Positions 9,220 through 18,226 of a stretch of DNA of 64,000 bases are shown here, piece by piece. Position 1 is the stretch's first letter; every line of letters begins with the position of its first letter. Below the pieces are notes generated by a model. The model was not told where the DNA came from. It made no database searches and saw only the letters and a program-made list of their open reading frames with translations. The translations under genes were made by a program, and so were the position numbers. Source of the stretch: Paramoeba atlantica (taxonomy: Eukaryota > Discosea); assembly GCA_977017575.1 (NCBI GenBank), contig CDRNVI010000020.1:248001-312000 (forward strand), in the 5' to 3' direction.

Positions 9220-10122
9220 ATGATCACAGTTTCTGCTGCTGACTTTGATTACACTACACCTTTAACTCGTTCCGGTAAAGTCCGGGGGTCTGTGCTTCCC
9301 ACAGAGTACGAATTAGTTCGTTTCGTTCGAAATGTCTCACACAGCGAGCCAACATGGACCCCTAACACAGAGGCTTGCGAATGGTACGGAGCGCGCTGCG
9401 ATGACGAGCGTATACTACTCGAGCTGAACTGGGCTTCTATTGGCCTACGCGGTCCGCTTTCCTGGGAGAACATGCCACGCTCACTCGAGTACTTTCGAGG
9501 TTCTCGTAACAAATTAGGGTGGTCATTGCCTCTTGGTTGTTTGACGGAAAAAATACACACTCTGTACTTAAGCGATTGTGAATTAGTAAGCCAGCTGGAC
9601 TTGTCGGAAATGCCACGAATTATGAAAATACTTTGTCTCGCAGAAAATAACTTCGAAGGGTCGATTGACTTGAATCATTTACCGCATGATCTCAATGTTT
9701 TGATTCTTTCGGATAATCAATTATCGGGGGAAATTTCTTTGAATTATCTTCCTCCGAGTCTTATGGACCTACGACTGTCTTCGAATGAATTCGCTGGAGA
9801 GGTTTCTTTAACAAATCTTCCACGCACATTAATTCGCATACGTCTTTCTGGGAACCGCTTCTGTGGAAATACAGACCTCACAGCACTCCCGCCTAATCTA
9901 AACAACTTGGGACTAGATTGCAATCGCTTTGAAGGCAAAATTAATTTAACGAATCTTCCGGAAAGTTTGCGGTATTTGCACCTGCAAAAGAATATGTATG
10001 AGGGAAGTGTACAACCCCGTTCATCAAAAATGGGACTAACCTTTAGAGAGCTACGCGTTTTGTTTTTTGATAATTTTTTTTCAGGCTTCCTCACATTACT
10101 ACAGAGAAGACCGCAAAAATAG
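9220..10122 (+). CDS. leucine-rich repeat protein (KxRG..LP.EYEL subgroup)
   Basis: A 300-residue LRR protein. It starts with SGKVRGSVLPTEYELVRFV, shared with the genes at 14624 (and copies) and 35441, then a cap with ACEWYGARC and about eight repeats (LPxxLxxLxLxxNxFxGxI). The last 35 residues leave the LRR pattern and end RRPQK. There is no CaaX box, signal peptide or membrane helix. It is therefore in a different subgroup from the two CaaX-ending paralogues upstream. Confidence 0.85.
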   Translation: MITVSAADFDYTTPLTRSGKVRGSVLPTEYELVRFVRNVSHSEPTWTPNTEACEWYGARCDDERILLELNWASIGLRGPLSWENMPRSLEYFRGSRNKLGWSLPLGCLTEKIHTLYLSDCELVSQLDLSEMPRIMKILCLAENNFEGSIDLNHLPHDLNVLILSDNQLSGEISLNYLPPSLMDLRLSSNEFAGEVSLTNLPRTLIRIRLSGNRFCGNTDLTALPPNLNNLGLDCNRFEGKINLTNLPESLRYLHLQKNMYEGSVQPRSSKMGLTFRELRVLFFDNFFSGFLTLLQRRPQK

Positions 10123-10274
10123 TGTCGAAAGGCGCAAAAGACTAATATTTTAATTATTTGTATTTTATCCTCTTTTTTGTGCATTTAATGTGACTTTTGG
10201 AGTTTTCGTAAGAATTATTGAGAAAATTTAACCAGTTTTTAACATTACTCCCGATCTTTTTCCTTTAACGACAT

Positions 10275-10616
10275 ATGAATTCTAGCGATAGCGAAGAGCT
10301 GTCGGGCGGGGTCACTCTTTCGGATGAAAATGATTCTGATTGGAACCCATCAGATGAAATGGAATCAGATTTCTCTGAATCACAAGAATCGTCTTCTTTT
10401 TCGTCGAATGGTTCGTGTGCTTCTCTAGGATATGATTCGCCGCACGACGACGTACGTGTATTGTCTAGTTCATCCAGCTACTCAACTTCCAGTGGCTCGG
10501 AATCTTCGTATTCTTCTTCTTCGGAATCTTCGTATTCTTCTTCGGAATCTTCGTATTCTTCTGAATACGATTCTTTCGAATACACCGTTCTTTTGCCCTT
10601 TCTCTCATATACATGA
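10275..10616 (+). CDS. acidic, Ser-rich low-complexity protein, possibly the N-terminal part of a dead LRR gene
   Basis: 113 residues, very rich in Ser, Glu, Asp and Tyr. Residues 70-105 are built of short repeats (SSESSYSS) that at DNA level are tandem copies of a tcttcggaatcttcgtattc-like unit. It is followed, in the same frame but after two stops (TGA and TAG), by an LRR tail at 10650. It could be a genuine small protein, or the disordered N-terminus of an LRR gene whose middle has been lost. The gene at 63427 also has a Ser/Glu/Asp stretch before its LRR cap, which supports the second reading. Confidence 0.5.
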   Translation: MNSSDSEELSGGVTLSDENDSDWNPSDEMESDFSESQESSSFSSNGSCASLGYDSPHDDVRVLSSSSSYSTSSGSESSYSSSSESSYSSSESSYSSEYDSFEYTVLLPFLSYT

Positions 10617-10649
10617 ATGTGGGGATAGTCCCAAAACCACTGGGACGGG

Positions 10650-10769
10650 GTTGTAGATCTCAGTAGCCTACCACCGAATCTGTTCTGGGTTGACTTTACC
10701 CGGAATCAGCTAACAAGCTTTGGAGAGAATATTCCTTACAACATTTCGACGGAACTGCAACGTATATAA
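10650..10769 (+). pseudogene. LRR gene relic
   Basis: Translates to VVDLSSLPPNLFWVDFTRNQ, continuing into LTSFGENIPYN and ending in a TAA. This is one to two repeats of the local LRR family with its LPxxL phase, but there is no cap or further repeats. It sits in the same frame as the Ser-rich ORF ending at 10616, separated by two stops. Confidence 0.6.
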
Positions 10770-11140
10770 AAGATGGACCCCTAAAAAGAAAATTATGAAT
10801 ATTATACCATATTTTGTACTTTTTTTACAATTGCTGACGTGATGTCAACTTGTCTTTCGTTTTCATAATTATTTTCATAATTATTTCTTACGGGAGAAAT
10901 ATTTCTGGTATTTAATAAGTTCTGAAAACGAAACTGTATTCATGTAATCCATTTTCGCCATTCTAAATCGGTATGCCAGAATTCCAGATTTGCGACTTTG
11001 AACTGCGACGTCGTACTCTCAGTGTGTGTTTAAAGAAGATACTTGTATAGTGCTCATATTTTATCTTCATATTAATTTTTAATCATTTTAAGCAGATTAT
11101 ACTGTACGTTCGTCTACATTAGTCACAGTAAATAGCCTTA
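10770..11140. other. intergenic, AT-rich, no gene seen
   Basis: No coding signal. It contains a short direct repeat (ttttcataattatt twice, 10860-10884). Confidence 0.5.
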
Positions 11141-11170
11141 CAATTTTTTAAAAGATTTTTTTACGTGCAG
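11141..11170 (+). promoter_or_regulatory. candidate (trans-)splice acceptor
   Basis: A T-rich tract (aaagatttttttacgtgcag) ends in AG 24 bases before the ATG of the coiled-coil gene. In kinetoplastids such pyrimidine tract plus AG sites receive the spliced leader. That use is inferred from the architecture of the window; no spliced-leader sequence is visible. Confidence 0.35.
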
Positions 11171-11193
11171 TATACCAGTATTATAATTTCTGT

Positions 11194-12768
11194 ATGGAAA
11201 CTTCGGGGGCAGGAAAGAATAAAACGACACCGCAACATTGGAATGAAAATTGGGTTGTCCAAAAAGAATTCAATATAAAGTTACTCAAAGCTGTCAGAGA
11301 GTCTGTGCAGGATGCTCGAAAAAATTTCACTTCGGAAAAGATAGTACAACAAATTGAAGCAATAAATCAAATTGAGTTTGAAGACATTGCAGAGCAAGAT
11401 GAATTTAAATTGATGAAGGAACTCGGCTTAGAAGTTTGGCCACACGAACTATTGGAGAGCACTGTTCCCTTGCAAACAACTCTGGGGGACTCTTACTATG
11501 GTACTTTAGAGCTCGAACTTTCTCATTTGTCGAATATCACTAACAGCATGCACATTTCGTTACACAAAGCAATTGATAGCATGAAAGGGGTTATTCGCCT
11601 AATGAAAAATATTTTCTTGGAAAATTCCAAAGAGCAGAATGCATTGCTGGCGATCGTCAAGGTAGAACTTCATAAAATAACGGAATTTTTAGAATTGCGC
11701 CACCAGATTTTGGAGACCTCAAAAGATTCTGATGAAAATGAGAAAACGAGTTCCGAGATCGACGATTCTTTTGCTCAGAGACAAGCAATGTTGCGTCGTC
11801 CCTTAAGCTTGAAGGGCACCTCTGAGAATTCTATCCCTGAAAGAAGTCTTTCGGACATTAAACGAGAGGAAAACTTTCTTTCTGAACGAATCGAGTCACA
11901 CTTGAGGTTTCTGCATCGCAAAGTACATTCATTGGGCCTTCACACCAACAAATTACGTAATTTCTCTGACATTGACGTATTCAATGAGCCTATTAGGCAA
12001 GTATCCACATGCACGCACGAAATTCGAAGTTCGGTAGAGCAATTGCAACAAAGAGCAGAATCAGACTTACAAAAGCTTTCAAGGTTTAAAGTGTATTTGT
12101 GTTCAACCGATGACGATAACGTCTACACAACACAAGAGTTTCTTAGCAAACGTATGCAGGCTACTTCCCAGAAGAGGGACCAGTTATGGAATCATGTGGC
12201 CGAAAGTCTCTCTCAAATAGAAGATTTAATGGAACAACATGACGCAGATACAAGAAACTACATGCAACTTGCATGTGATAAGAAATCTGTAAGAATGCAA
12301 CGCACTCGACGACATTCTGCCTTGCAGAATCATGAACGCCTTTTAGAGAAAACACTTTCGCACGTCCAGCAAGTCCTACGTGATACGGATGAGATTAAAA
12401 CTAAGTTTCAAGATTACAGTCGGTCTTTTATCTTCGATGTGAAGGAGGACCAGCAAAAACTTGGGTCCGAAATATTTCGAGTTCAATCACGGACGCGTCG
12501 TTACGATGCGTATTGGCGTTCCTCTATCGAATTATTGATTTCTGCATGTCATAGAAAGAAAGAAATGTGTGAACGAGATGTTGAAAGTTTGGAGCTGCAA
12601 GTTCAGCAAGCGACGCATGATGAGCAAAATGAGGAAATTTTGCATGACGAACTTAAAAAAGTACAGAAAACCAGAGATGAGTACTTAGCGTATATAGCGC
12701 AATTGAAAAATAAAAAGTTGGGCTTGTCTCAAAGCACACTTAATCGTGCAAGTAGAGCACTTACATGA
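11194..12768 (+). CDS. coiled-coil protein, unknown function
   Basis: 524 residues, almost entirely predicted helix with long charged heptad-like stretches (for example residues 255-300, 340-420 and 465-510, REKEMCERD.. to KKVQKTRDEYLAYIAQLKNKK). A Ser/Glu-rich linker lies around 180-225 (SSEIDDSF). There is no signal peptide, membrane helix, nucleotide-binding motif or Cys cluster. The layout resembles cytoskeletal or flagellar rod-type proteins, but I see no motif that fixes a family. It ends with TGA. It lies in the host gene file between the LRR cluster and the Tc1 element. Confidence 0.75.
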   Translation: METSGAGKNKTTPQHWNENWVVQKEFNIKLLKAVRESVQDARKNFTSEKIVQQIEAINQIEFEDIAEQDEFKLMKELGLEVWPHELLESTVPLQTTLGDSYYGTLELELSHLSNITNSMHISLHKAIDSMKGVIRLMKNIFLENSKEQNALLAIVKVELHKITEFLELRHQILETSKDSDENEKTSSEIDDSFAQRQAMLRRPLSLKGTSENSIPERSLSDIKREENFLSERIESHLRFLHRKVHSLGLHTNKLRNFSDIDVFNEPIRQVSTCTHEIRSSVEQLQQRAESDLQKLSRFKVYLCSTDDDNVYTTQEFLSKRMQATSQKRDQLWNHVAESLSQIEDLMEQHDADTRNYMQLACDKKSVRMQRTRRHSALQNHERLLEKTLSHVQQVLRDTDEIKTKFQDYSRSFIFDVKEDQQKLGSEIFRVQSRTRRYDAYWRSSIELLISACHRKKEMCERDVESLELQVQQATHDEQNEEILHDELKKVQKTRDEYLAYIAQLKNKKLGLSQSTLNRASRALT

Positions 12769-12855
12769 TACGAGCAAACCAAATTAGTTTGCTTTCTTTA
12801 GTGGATAAGTTTTCTTAAATATTTTTTCTTGCACATTCGACCCCCCACATACATA

Positions 12856-12959
12856 CAGGGGTGGGCGACTTCAGAGTGGGGGGGTCTAAAATTCGTAAAA
12901 CTTGACCAATTTTGGAAAGTAATAGCGCATTCGAGAGCTCTCAAATAGTCTGGTGTAAT
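12856..12959. repeat. left 104-bp TIR of the Tc1-like element
   Basis: Near-perfect inverse of 14310-14413. It begins CAGGGGTGGGC and contains a run of seven G. Confidence 0.85.
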
Positions 12960-13082
12960 GGCAACATCCGTTTCCCGTTTTTAGACATTCGAGATAAATG
13001 ACAGAAAAACAAAGAATTTATTTTTCCCCGAAGATGCAATTTTTCAGTTTTTTTGGCTTTTTTTAGTTTTTTTGCGCCGTTA

Positions 13083-14195
13083 ATGCCTCAGAAACGTGTA
13101 CGATCGCGAACATCACGGTTTCCCTTCCAGAGAGATGCTTATTCACCACCTGGGAAGGTAAGGCCGTCGCATCGCATGCTTCTCGTAGACCATTACTTTC
13201 GTTCTGGGTCCTACAATGCTACAGCACGCCACTTTGAAGTAGCGGAGAGCACTGTGAAGCGATAGGTCATTCGTTACAGCGAAACTGGTGATGTCGAAAG
13301 CATTCCCAGACGTCTGAATTTTACAGTTAGGACATCAATGTTTATCGGAGAAGCACTCCGCATAGTAGATGAGGGTACACGGGATCTTCCTTATGGTGTG
13401 GAATCATGGTGCGCTCTACATCGCGAACTTCTATCCAAAGGGTTTCAGTGTTCCAGACGCACTTTGGCTCGAGCTTTGAAGCCCGATATTATCCTCCGCG
13501 TAGTTCAGCGTAAACCACGACTAACCCAACAGCATAAAGACGTTAGAGTCCGATTCTGTAAGGACATGTCGGGCTGGAGCGAACACCAGCTTGATAATAT
13601 TATTTGGTGTGATGAGAAAAAGTTTACCTGCAAGAAGTCTACCAAAAACACCTACCTTTGCCGACGGTCCGCCCCTGTAAAAGAGCAGCTAGGTGAGCTG
13701 GAAGCGTGGGTAGGGGGCGATGGTATAATGGTGTGGATGGGGGTAAGCATAAAGCATGGATTTCATCTGCACATTTTTCCTAATAGAGATGAGCAGGGAA
13801 ATAGAGTTACTGTGAACGCGGCTGTTTTCGAAGCTGCCATGACCAAGCGTAATGGTCTTTTGAACTACCTACACAGGCACCGTGCAGTTGTTTCTATGGA
13901 CAATTGCCCTGCGCACAACTTGGCAAGGCGTACTTTTCAGCAGCAAAACGTGCGAACGCTCCCCTGGCCCGCAAAGTCACCGGATCTCAACCCCATCGAA
14001 AACTTGTGGAATATCATGGATCAGCACAAGGATCGCATGCGACCACGCAATCGCGCAGATCTCCTCTCTTCTATCGAGAGTGCATACGAGGCACCTCAAA
14101 CCGATCTCAAAAGTACTTGCGTGAAGACCATAAAGAGTGTCTCCAAGCGCTTTCAAATAGTTATTGAGAAAAAAGGGGGAAATTGTGGGTACTGA
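13083..14195 (+). pseudogene. Tc1/mariner-type DDE transposase with one in-frame stop
   Basis: From the ATG at 13083 the frame gives an N-terminal helix-turn-helix (YFRSGSYNATARHFEVAEST), then a TAG at 13263, then the rest without a break: a second HTH around LSKGFQCSRRTLARAL and the catalytic domain. The three catalytic boxes are IIWCDEKKF, VVSMDNCPAHN and KSPDLNPIENLW. I count 32 residues between the second Asp and the Glu, shorter than the 34 usual for Tc1. Only the stop between the DNA-binding and catalytic parts separates this from a complete gene of about 370 codons. Later copies in the tandem units keep only the C-terminal half. Confidence 0.85.
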
Positions 14196-14309
14196 GATTT
14201 TTTTTGGAAAAAAAGGACTTTTTCGCTTAAAAAATAAAGTTGCAATTCGTGTTTGGGACCATTCTAGCTTTCTTTGATTCCCGTAAACTTTCGCAGAGTG
14301 CTTTTTACG

Positions 14310-14413
14310 ATTACACCAGACTATTTGAGAGCTCTCGAATGCGCTATTACTTTCCAAAATTGAACAAGTTTTACGAATTTTAGACCCCCCCACTCTGAAG
14401 GTGCCCACCCCTG
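14310..14413. repeat. right 104-bp TIR of the Tc1-like element
   Basis: Inverse of 12856-12959, ending in the C run and CACCCCTG before TA. Confidence 0.85.
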
Positions 14414-14623
14414 TATGTATGTGGTACCGTTTCTCCCAAACCCGCGCCACTATACATGTATGCTGGGAGTCACAATTGTATTATCAAATTTTCTGCCTCC
14501 TGGCGTTTACGTCTTTAACTGTATTAAGCCCATGATTAAATAGCGATCAGCATTGAGTCTAAAAAGTGAACTGTACAGTTTCTTGTATCTAGTCACTTTC
14601 TAGTATTATTCCTTCAATATACC

Positions 14624-15229
14624 ATGGAGTCACGCCCCGCCAAGGTACGTGGTACCTTTCTTCCAAACGAATATCTGCTGGCGAATTTCATCCGTGGTAT
14701 AGAAAACCCCCACCCCTCATGGACAACAGACACGCCTGCATGTAAGTGGATGGGTGCGTATTGCTATATCGAGAATGAAGTTCATGCCCTTATTTGGACT
14801 GAACTAAAACTTCAAGGTACAGTAGAGTGGAAACATCTGCCTTCTACCTTGAGAAATTTAGGTTTGCAAAGAAATAAGCTGCGCGGGGAGGTAGATTTTT
14901 CTGTTCTCCCCGAAGCCCTCACGAAAATGTTGATCGGCAACAATTTGTTCTCGGGAGCACTTTGTTTTGAGAATTTCCCCCCATTTCTCACGGTGTTGGA
15001 CCTATCAAACTGTTGTTTTAGTGGTCACGTGGATCTCGCTATACTGCAAGAGCGCGATTTTGGAGCCTTTAACCTCACGAACAATCCCGAACTAACGGGA
15101 ACAGTGAAGGGCAAGCTTCCATTGCACCTACAGGAAGGCATTCCACTTGCATGGCAAGGCCTAAAGCCCCCGCCCAAATTAGTAGCTAGTAAATCGAAGG
15201 TTAAGAAATTGACGCTAAGAAAGATATAG
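14624..15229 (+). CDS. short LRR protein, amplicon copy 1
   Basis: 201 residues. It starts SRPAKVRGTFLPNEYLLANF, the subgroup motif shared with the genes at 9220 and 35441, then a cap ACKWMGAYC and only about four repeats (LPxxLxxLxLxxN). It ends in a basic tail (KSKVKKLTLRKI) that could act as a nuclear localisation signal or bind nucleic acid or membranes. It is much shorter than its relatives but has no stop or frameshift. Its start is the first ATG after a pyrimidine-rich stretch. It is the only host-type gene inside the amplified unit. Confidence 0.82.
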   Translation: MESRPAKVRGTFLPNEYLLANFIRGIENPHPSWTTDTPACKWMGAYCYIENEVHALIWTELKLQGTVEWKHLPSTLRNLGLQRNKLRGEVDFSVLPEALTKMLIGNNLFSGALCFENFPPFLTVLDLSNCCFSGHVDLAILQERDFGAFNLTNNPELTGTVKGKLPLHLQEGIPLAWQGLKPPPKLVASKSKVKKLTLRKI

Positions 15230-15269
15230 CATGACTCTATGTACTTTGTTTTGAGAAAATGTTGTTATA

Positions 15270-16193
15270 AACCCCCCGCAGCGAATAAGTCACCCCCCTC
15301 TTTTTTTTGTACAACGAGGCTTAGGGGGGTTGCGGCACCACTTTTTCGTTCAAAATTTTGAGATCTGCACGTGCCCGCTGTTTTTAGACCTCTTCACAGA
15401 TAACAAATTAAAACTCATTTTTTTAATGACGTTTTTAGATAGTCATGCCAATATTACCCGAAAAATCTCATGTTCCTCGACCAGGGGGGGAGAAGTGGGT
15501 CAACATGAAAATGGTGTCACAGATCTTCGCTAGGGGAACGAGATCTCTCGATTGCAACAAAAATGATTAAAAACAGAAAACAAACATTGAATTTGTCACG
15601 TGGTGGAATATTTCGCTTTGATTGGGTCTTTCTTGAAACGGTGATAAATCAACTTTTTTAAGCTGTCCCCTTTACTTTTTGCTTGAAGGGGCCTAAGGGG
15701 GTTAAGATATCATTTTCTCGTTCAAAATTCTGAGATCTACACGTTGCCACCATTTTTAGATCATTTTAGAAACTGAAAAAGAATATTGTTTTTAGGTTCT
15801 ATTTTTTTGCATCGTCATACCACACTAATTTAAGAAAACAAACGCTCCGCGGCCAGGGGGCACAAGTGGGTCAATATTAAAAAATAGCGGCAAAGATCTT
15901 TGCTAGGAGAACGAGATCTCTCGATTGCAACAAAAATCAGCAAAAACGGACAAAAATAATTGAATTTCCCATGGGAGGAGAATATTTATTTTGTTAAAGT
16001 GTGAGAAATTGGTCTCTTGAAAAATGTGAAGAAAGTGATAATCCATCTATCGGATGCACGCATTTGAGAGCCTTGGTTCCATGCTATAACGCGCAAAGTC
16101 TTTGTGTTGGGAACAGCAAAGTGCAACAAAAATGAGCTCAAACGGACACTTGGCTGAAAAGTTAGAGGGGGTGACTTTTCGCTGTGGGGGGTT
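15270..16193. mobile_element. non-autonomous TA-flanked element (AACCCCC family), unit 1
   Basis: 924 bp. It starts AACCCCCCGCAGCGAATAAG and ends TTTTCGCTGTGGGGGGTT, inverted ends flanked by TA at 15268-15269 and 16194-16195. There is no transposase. Its ends and subterminal sequence (gttcaaaattttgagatctg, caacaaaaatgagctcaaac) match the element at 39797 that carries Tc1-type transposase remains, so it is probably mobilised by that family. Inside, two diverged tandem halves of about 385 bp can be aligned (ctaggggaacgagatctctc near 15530 and ctaggagaacgagatctctc near 15902). Confidence 0.8.
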
Positions 16194-16204
16194 TAAGAGG
16201 TTAC

Positions 16205-16764
16205 ATTCAAGGAAGATTGCACACTTTTCCCTTTTCTCCGTACTTTTTGGGCATCAAATTGCCTCCTTCAACGGTATTTGTGTGCACACCTTCTGGTGTT
16301 ACCCATTCATTCCGATGGACTACTTGGATCCAGCGGTACTTGCCTGAGAAACCTGTCTGGTTGTGGCGTGCTCCATCGGTCGAGATGCGACAACGGGGTC
16401 CACGAGCCATTTCTTCAACGAGTGGTACCAACGTTTCCGCTCTCCTCCGGGTACGGAATTCACAAACATTTGTTTTAGTTTCGCATCTCGGGTCGTGTCC
16501 GCCAAATTTTGTATGCCATTTTAATCACACAAGAGCACTTGTATCATTCCAAGCACCCACGTCCGTTAAAGCCAACTGCTCTGCTCATCTCGTGTCGGGG
16601 CATCCAGAGCAGACCATTGAAATAGTACAAGAAAAGCGAGAAAAAAATGTTCTTAGTGAATAGCAATAAGTTTATCACTTCATAAGATGCTTTTCTGTAC
16701 AATTTTTGTTCAGAAAAAACAGATATTACTTTTTTTTTCAAGAAGTGTGCAATCTTCCTTGAAT
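16205..16764 (-). mobile_element. Merlin/IS1595-like transposon relic, unit 1
   Basis: 22-bp inverted ends (attcaaggaagattgcacac.., 16205-16226 and 16743-16764) enclose about 560 bp. On the minus strand it codes for the end of an IS1595/Merlin DDE transposase: a CRISTDGARHNQ box, VVHRNEWVTPEG and VHTNTVEGGN. The protein is cut short at both ends and split over two frames, so it is an internally deleted relic. No clear 8-9 bp target duplication was found. Confidence 0.6.
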
Positions 16765-17100
16765 TCCACCTTATAACAATATGAAAGTTATGTCTGGGTA
16801 AATTTCTTTCGCCTAGAAAATCCCTTAGTTAATAGCAGTCTTGATGAACTTCAAAAATTGTAAAAATTCGATTTTATTTAACTAGAAAAGTTATCTGCTA
16901 TTTACCAAGTACTATGAGGGGTGGTCACCGCCAATGCGGCACTATTCTGCCATATTCTGCCGATCGCAAGGGTTTCGTCCTTTTGAGGCGTACTTTATTT
17001 TTGGAACCTACCCCGCGCCGCGAAGCGGCGCGCTTTTTTCGTGTGAAAAGCTTTTTTCGTTTTGGTAGTTATATACCCCTCCGGTATTATGTGATAAAAA

Positions 17101-17190
17101 ACCGCGGTGGTTGTTTTCAACGTAGAATTCACTCATGCTGCGTGCTTCGAGTTGAAAACTACCTCCGCGTTTAATGAAGCGACTAAAAAA
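17101..17190. repeat. palindromic mini-MITE, unit 1
   Basis: About 90 bp with inverted arms (ccgcggtggttgttttcaac and gttgaaaactacctccgcg). It is the same family as the fuller copy at 50391, but its outer left arm is missing. Repeated at 25754-25843 (unit 2) and 34337-34426 (unit 3). A separate small GC hairpin (gcgccgcgaagcggcgc) lies 75-90 bp upstream of each. Confidence 0.65.
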
Positions 17191-17344
17191 GAAAAATTGC
17201 CAAAAAGATCACGAATAATACAATTTTTTGTTTGAAAATGCCCGATTTGTGGGCCAAAAAAGCGAAATTTTGACCCAAATCTGTGCTGCTTTTGATGCCT
17301 TACCAGTAGGGGTAGGAGGCGCACCTCACGAAAAAACCGTCGTA

Positions 17345-17431
17345 GAATGGTAGCCCAAACTCCTATTATTTTCCAAAATTGGACAACTTTTACGAATTTT
17401 AGACCCCCCCACCTTTAGGTTCGCACCCCTG
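17345..17431. repeat. solo right end of the Tc1-like (CAGGGGTG) family, unit 1
   Basis: The sequence ccaaaattggacaacttttacgaattttag, then a C run, then CACCCCTG and TA resembles the right TIR at 14310-14413 with moderate divergence. No matching left end or transposase is nearby. Copies end at 26084 (unit 2) and 34667 (unit 3). Confidence 0.6.
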
Positions 17432-17707
17432 TATGTTTTAGGAGTCGATTTTGGAAAAATAATGTTTTTACTTTTCTTTTGGATTTCTTTTGGAATTTCG
17501 AACTTTTCGGGGCCCTCCTGCGCGTACCAGGGGGGGGTCACCCCCAAGTGGGGGGGGGGGAATTATCGCCGCTGCGTACTCTAACACTTCTCTTCGCTGG
17601 ATTTCGAACCATAAATTTTTCAAAGGGCATATGCATTAAAGGGCATATGAAAAGGCTTCTCCCCCTACGATCCGGTTACTTGGCAACCGTGGATCGACAC
17701 GGATGAT

Positions 17708-18223
17708 TTGTTCAAGCCACGTGAACTCATCCGTGAGCTGCGCGAAGCTCCGCAGCTTGGGGTACGCTTCAACCCTCCGCCGCAGCGTGAGCGCCTGTTT
17801 AAAATGTTGACTGAATGGGTTTACGCTGCGCGCAACACAGAGGGTTGGCTAGAGAAGCACAACCTCGCCGTAGCCCTTCTCATCATCGAAGAGCTTCGCA
17901 ACCATTATTGGGCTGCGGCGGGTGTTGCAGTCGAACGTGTGCAACAGCGGTTGCACCGTGACGACGACCCTCAGGACCGCTACGGTCAGCTTGTGGTCGA
18001 CGAGCAACTGAGGGGCCGGACTGCGCAGCGTGCCCCTCGACGACGCAGCCAGGGACCGTTTTGTTTTGGCTGTCATCAGCCAGGCCACCTCCGATCGAAT
18101 TGCCCGCAAACATCTCAACAACAGGGGGGGCAGTTCCGTACCACACGCGCCCCGCAACAGGATTTTCGAGGCGGGGTGGTGGGCGGCGCCAACCGTTACG
18201 GCGCATCGCGGGCTTTCCACTAG
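17708..18223 (+). CDS. gag-like protein of YR retroelement, copy 1
   Basis: About 170 residues, helical in the first two thirds, then a basic stretch and a CCHC zinc knuckle (CFGCHQPGHLRSNC, near 18061-18102) with a Gln/Arg/Gly tail. Zinc knuckles of this kind bind nucleic acid in Gag proteins. Next to it lies the recombinase frame. Confidence 0.65.
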   Translation: MFKPRELIRELREAPQLGVRFNPPPQRERLFKMLTEWVYAARNTEGWLEKHNLAVALLIIEELRNHYWAAAGVAVERVQQRLHRDDDPQDRYGQLVVDEQLRGRTAQRAPRRRSQGPFCFGCHQPGHLRSNCPQTSQQQGGQFRTTRAPQQDFRGGVVGGANRYGASRAFH

Positions 18224-18226
18224 GAA

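Larger units (their letters stand above)
12856..14413 (+). mobile_element. Tc1/mariner-superfamily DNA transposon, nearly complete
   Basis: A 1558-bp element starting CAGGGGTGGGC and ending GCCCACCCCTG, with 104-bp inverted repeats (12856-12959 and 14310-14413) that differ at only a few bases. It is flanked by TA (12854-12855 and 14414-14415). The flanks themselves form a palindrome (ccacataca-TA-tgtatgtgg), so either the element chose a palindromic site or the inverted repeat extends about 11 bp further. It codes for one transposase with a single in-frame stop. The right-hand part recurs in the tandem units (ends 23068 and 31652), and a solo diverged end recurs at 17345. Confidence 0.88.

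Noticed and set aside
11194-12768. Paraflagellar rod protein
   Set aside because: The coiled-coil layout is suggestive, but I see no sequence motif that ties it to that family, so I left it unnamed.
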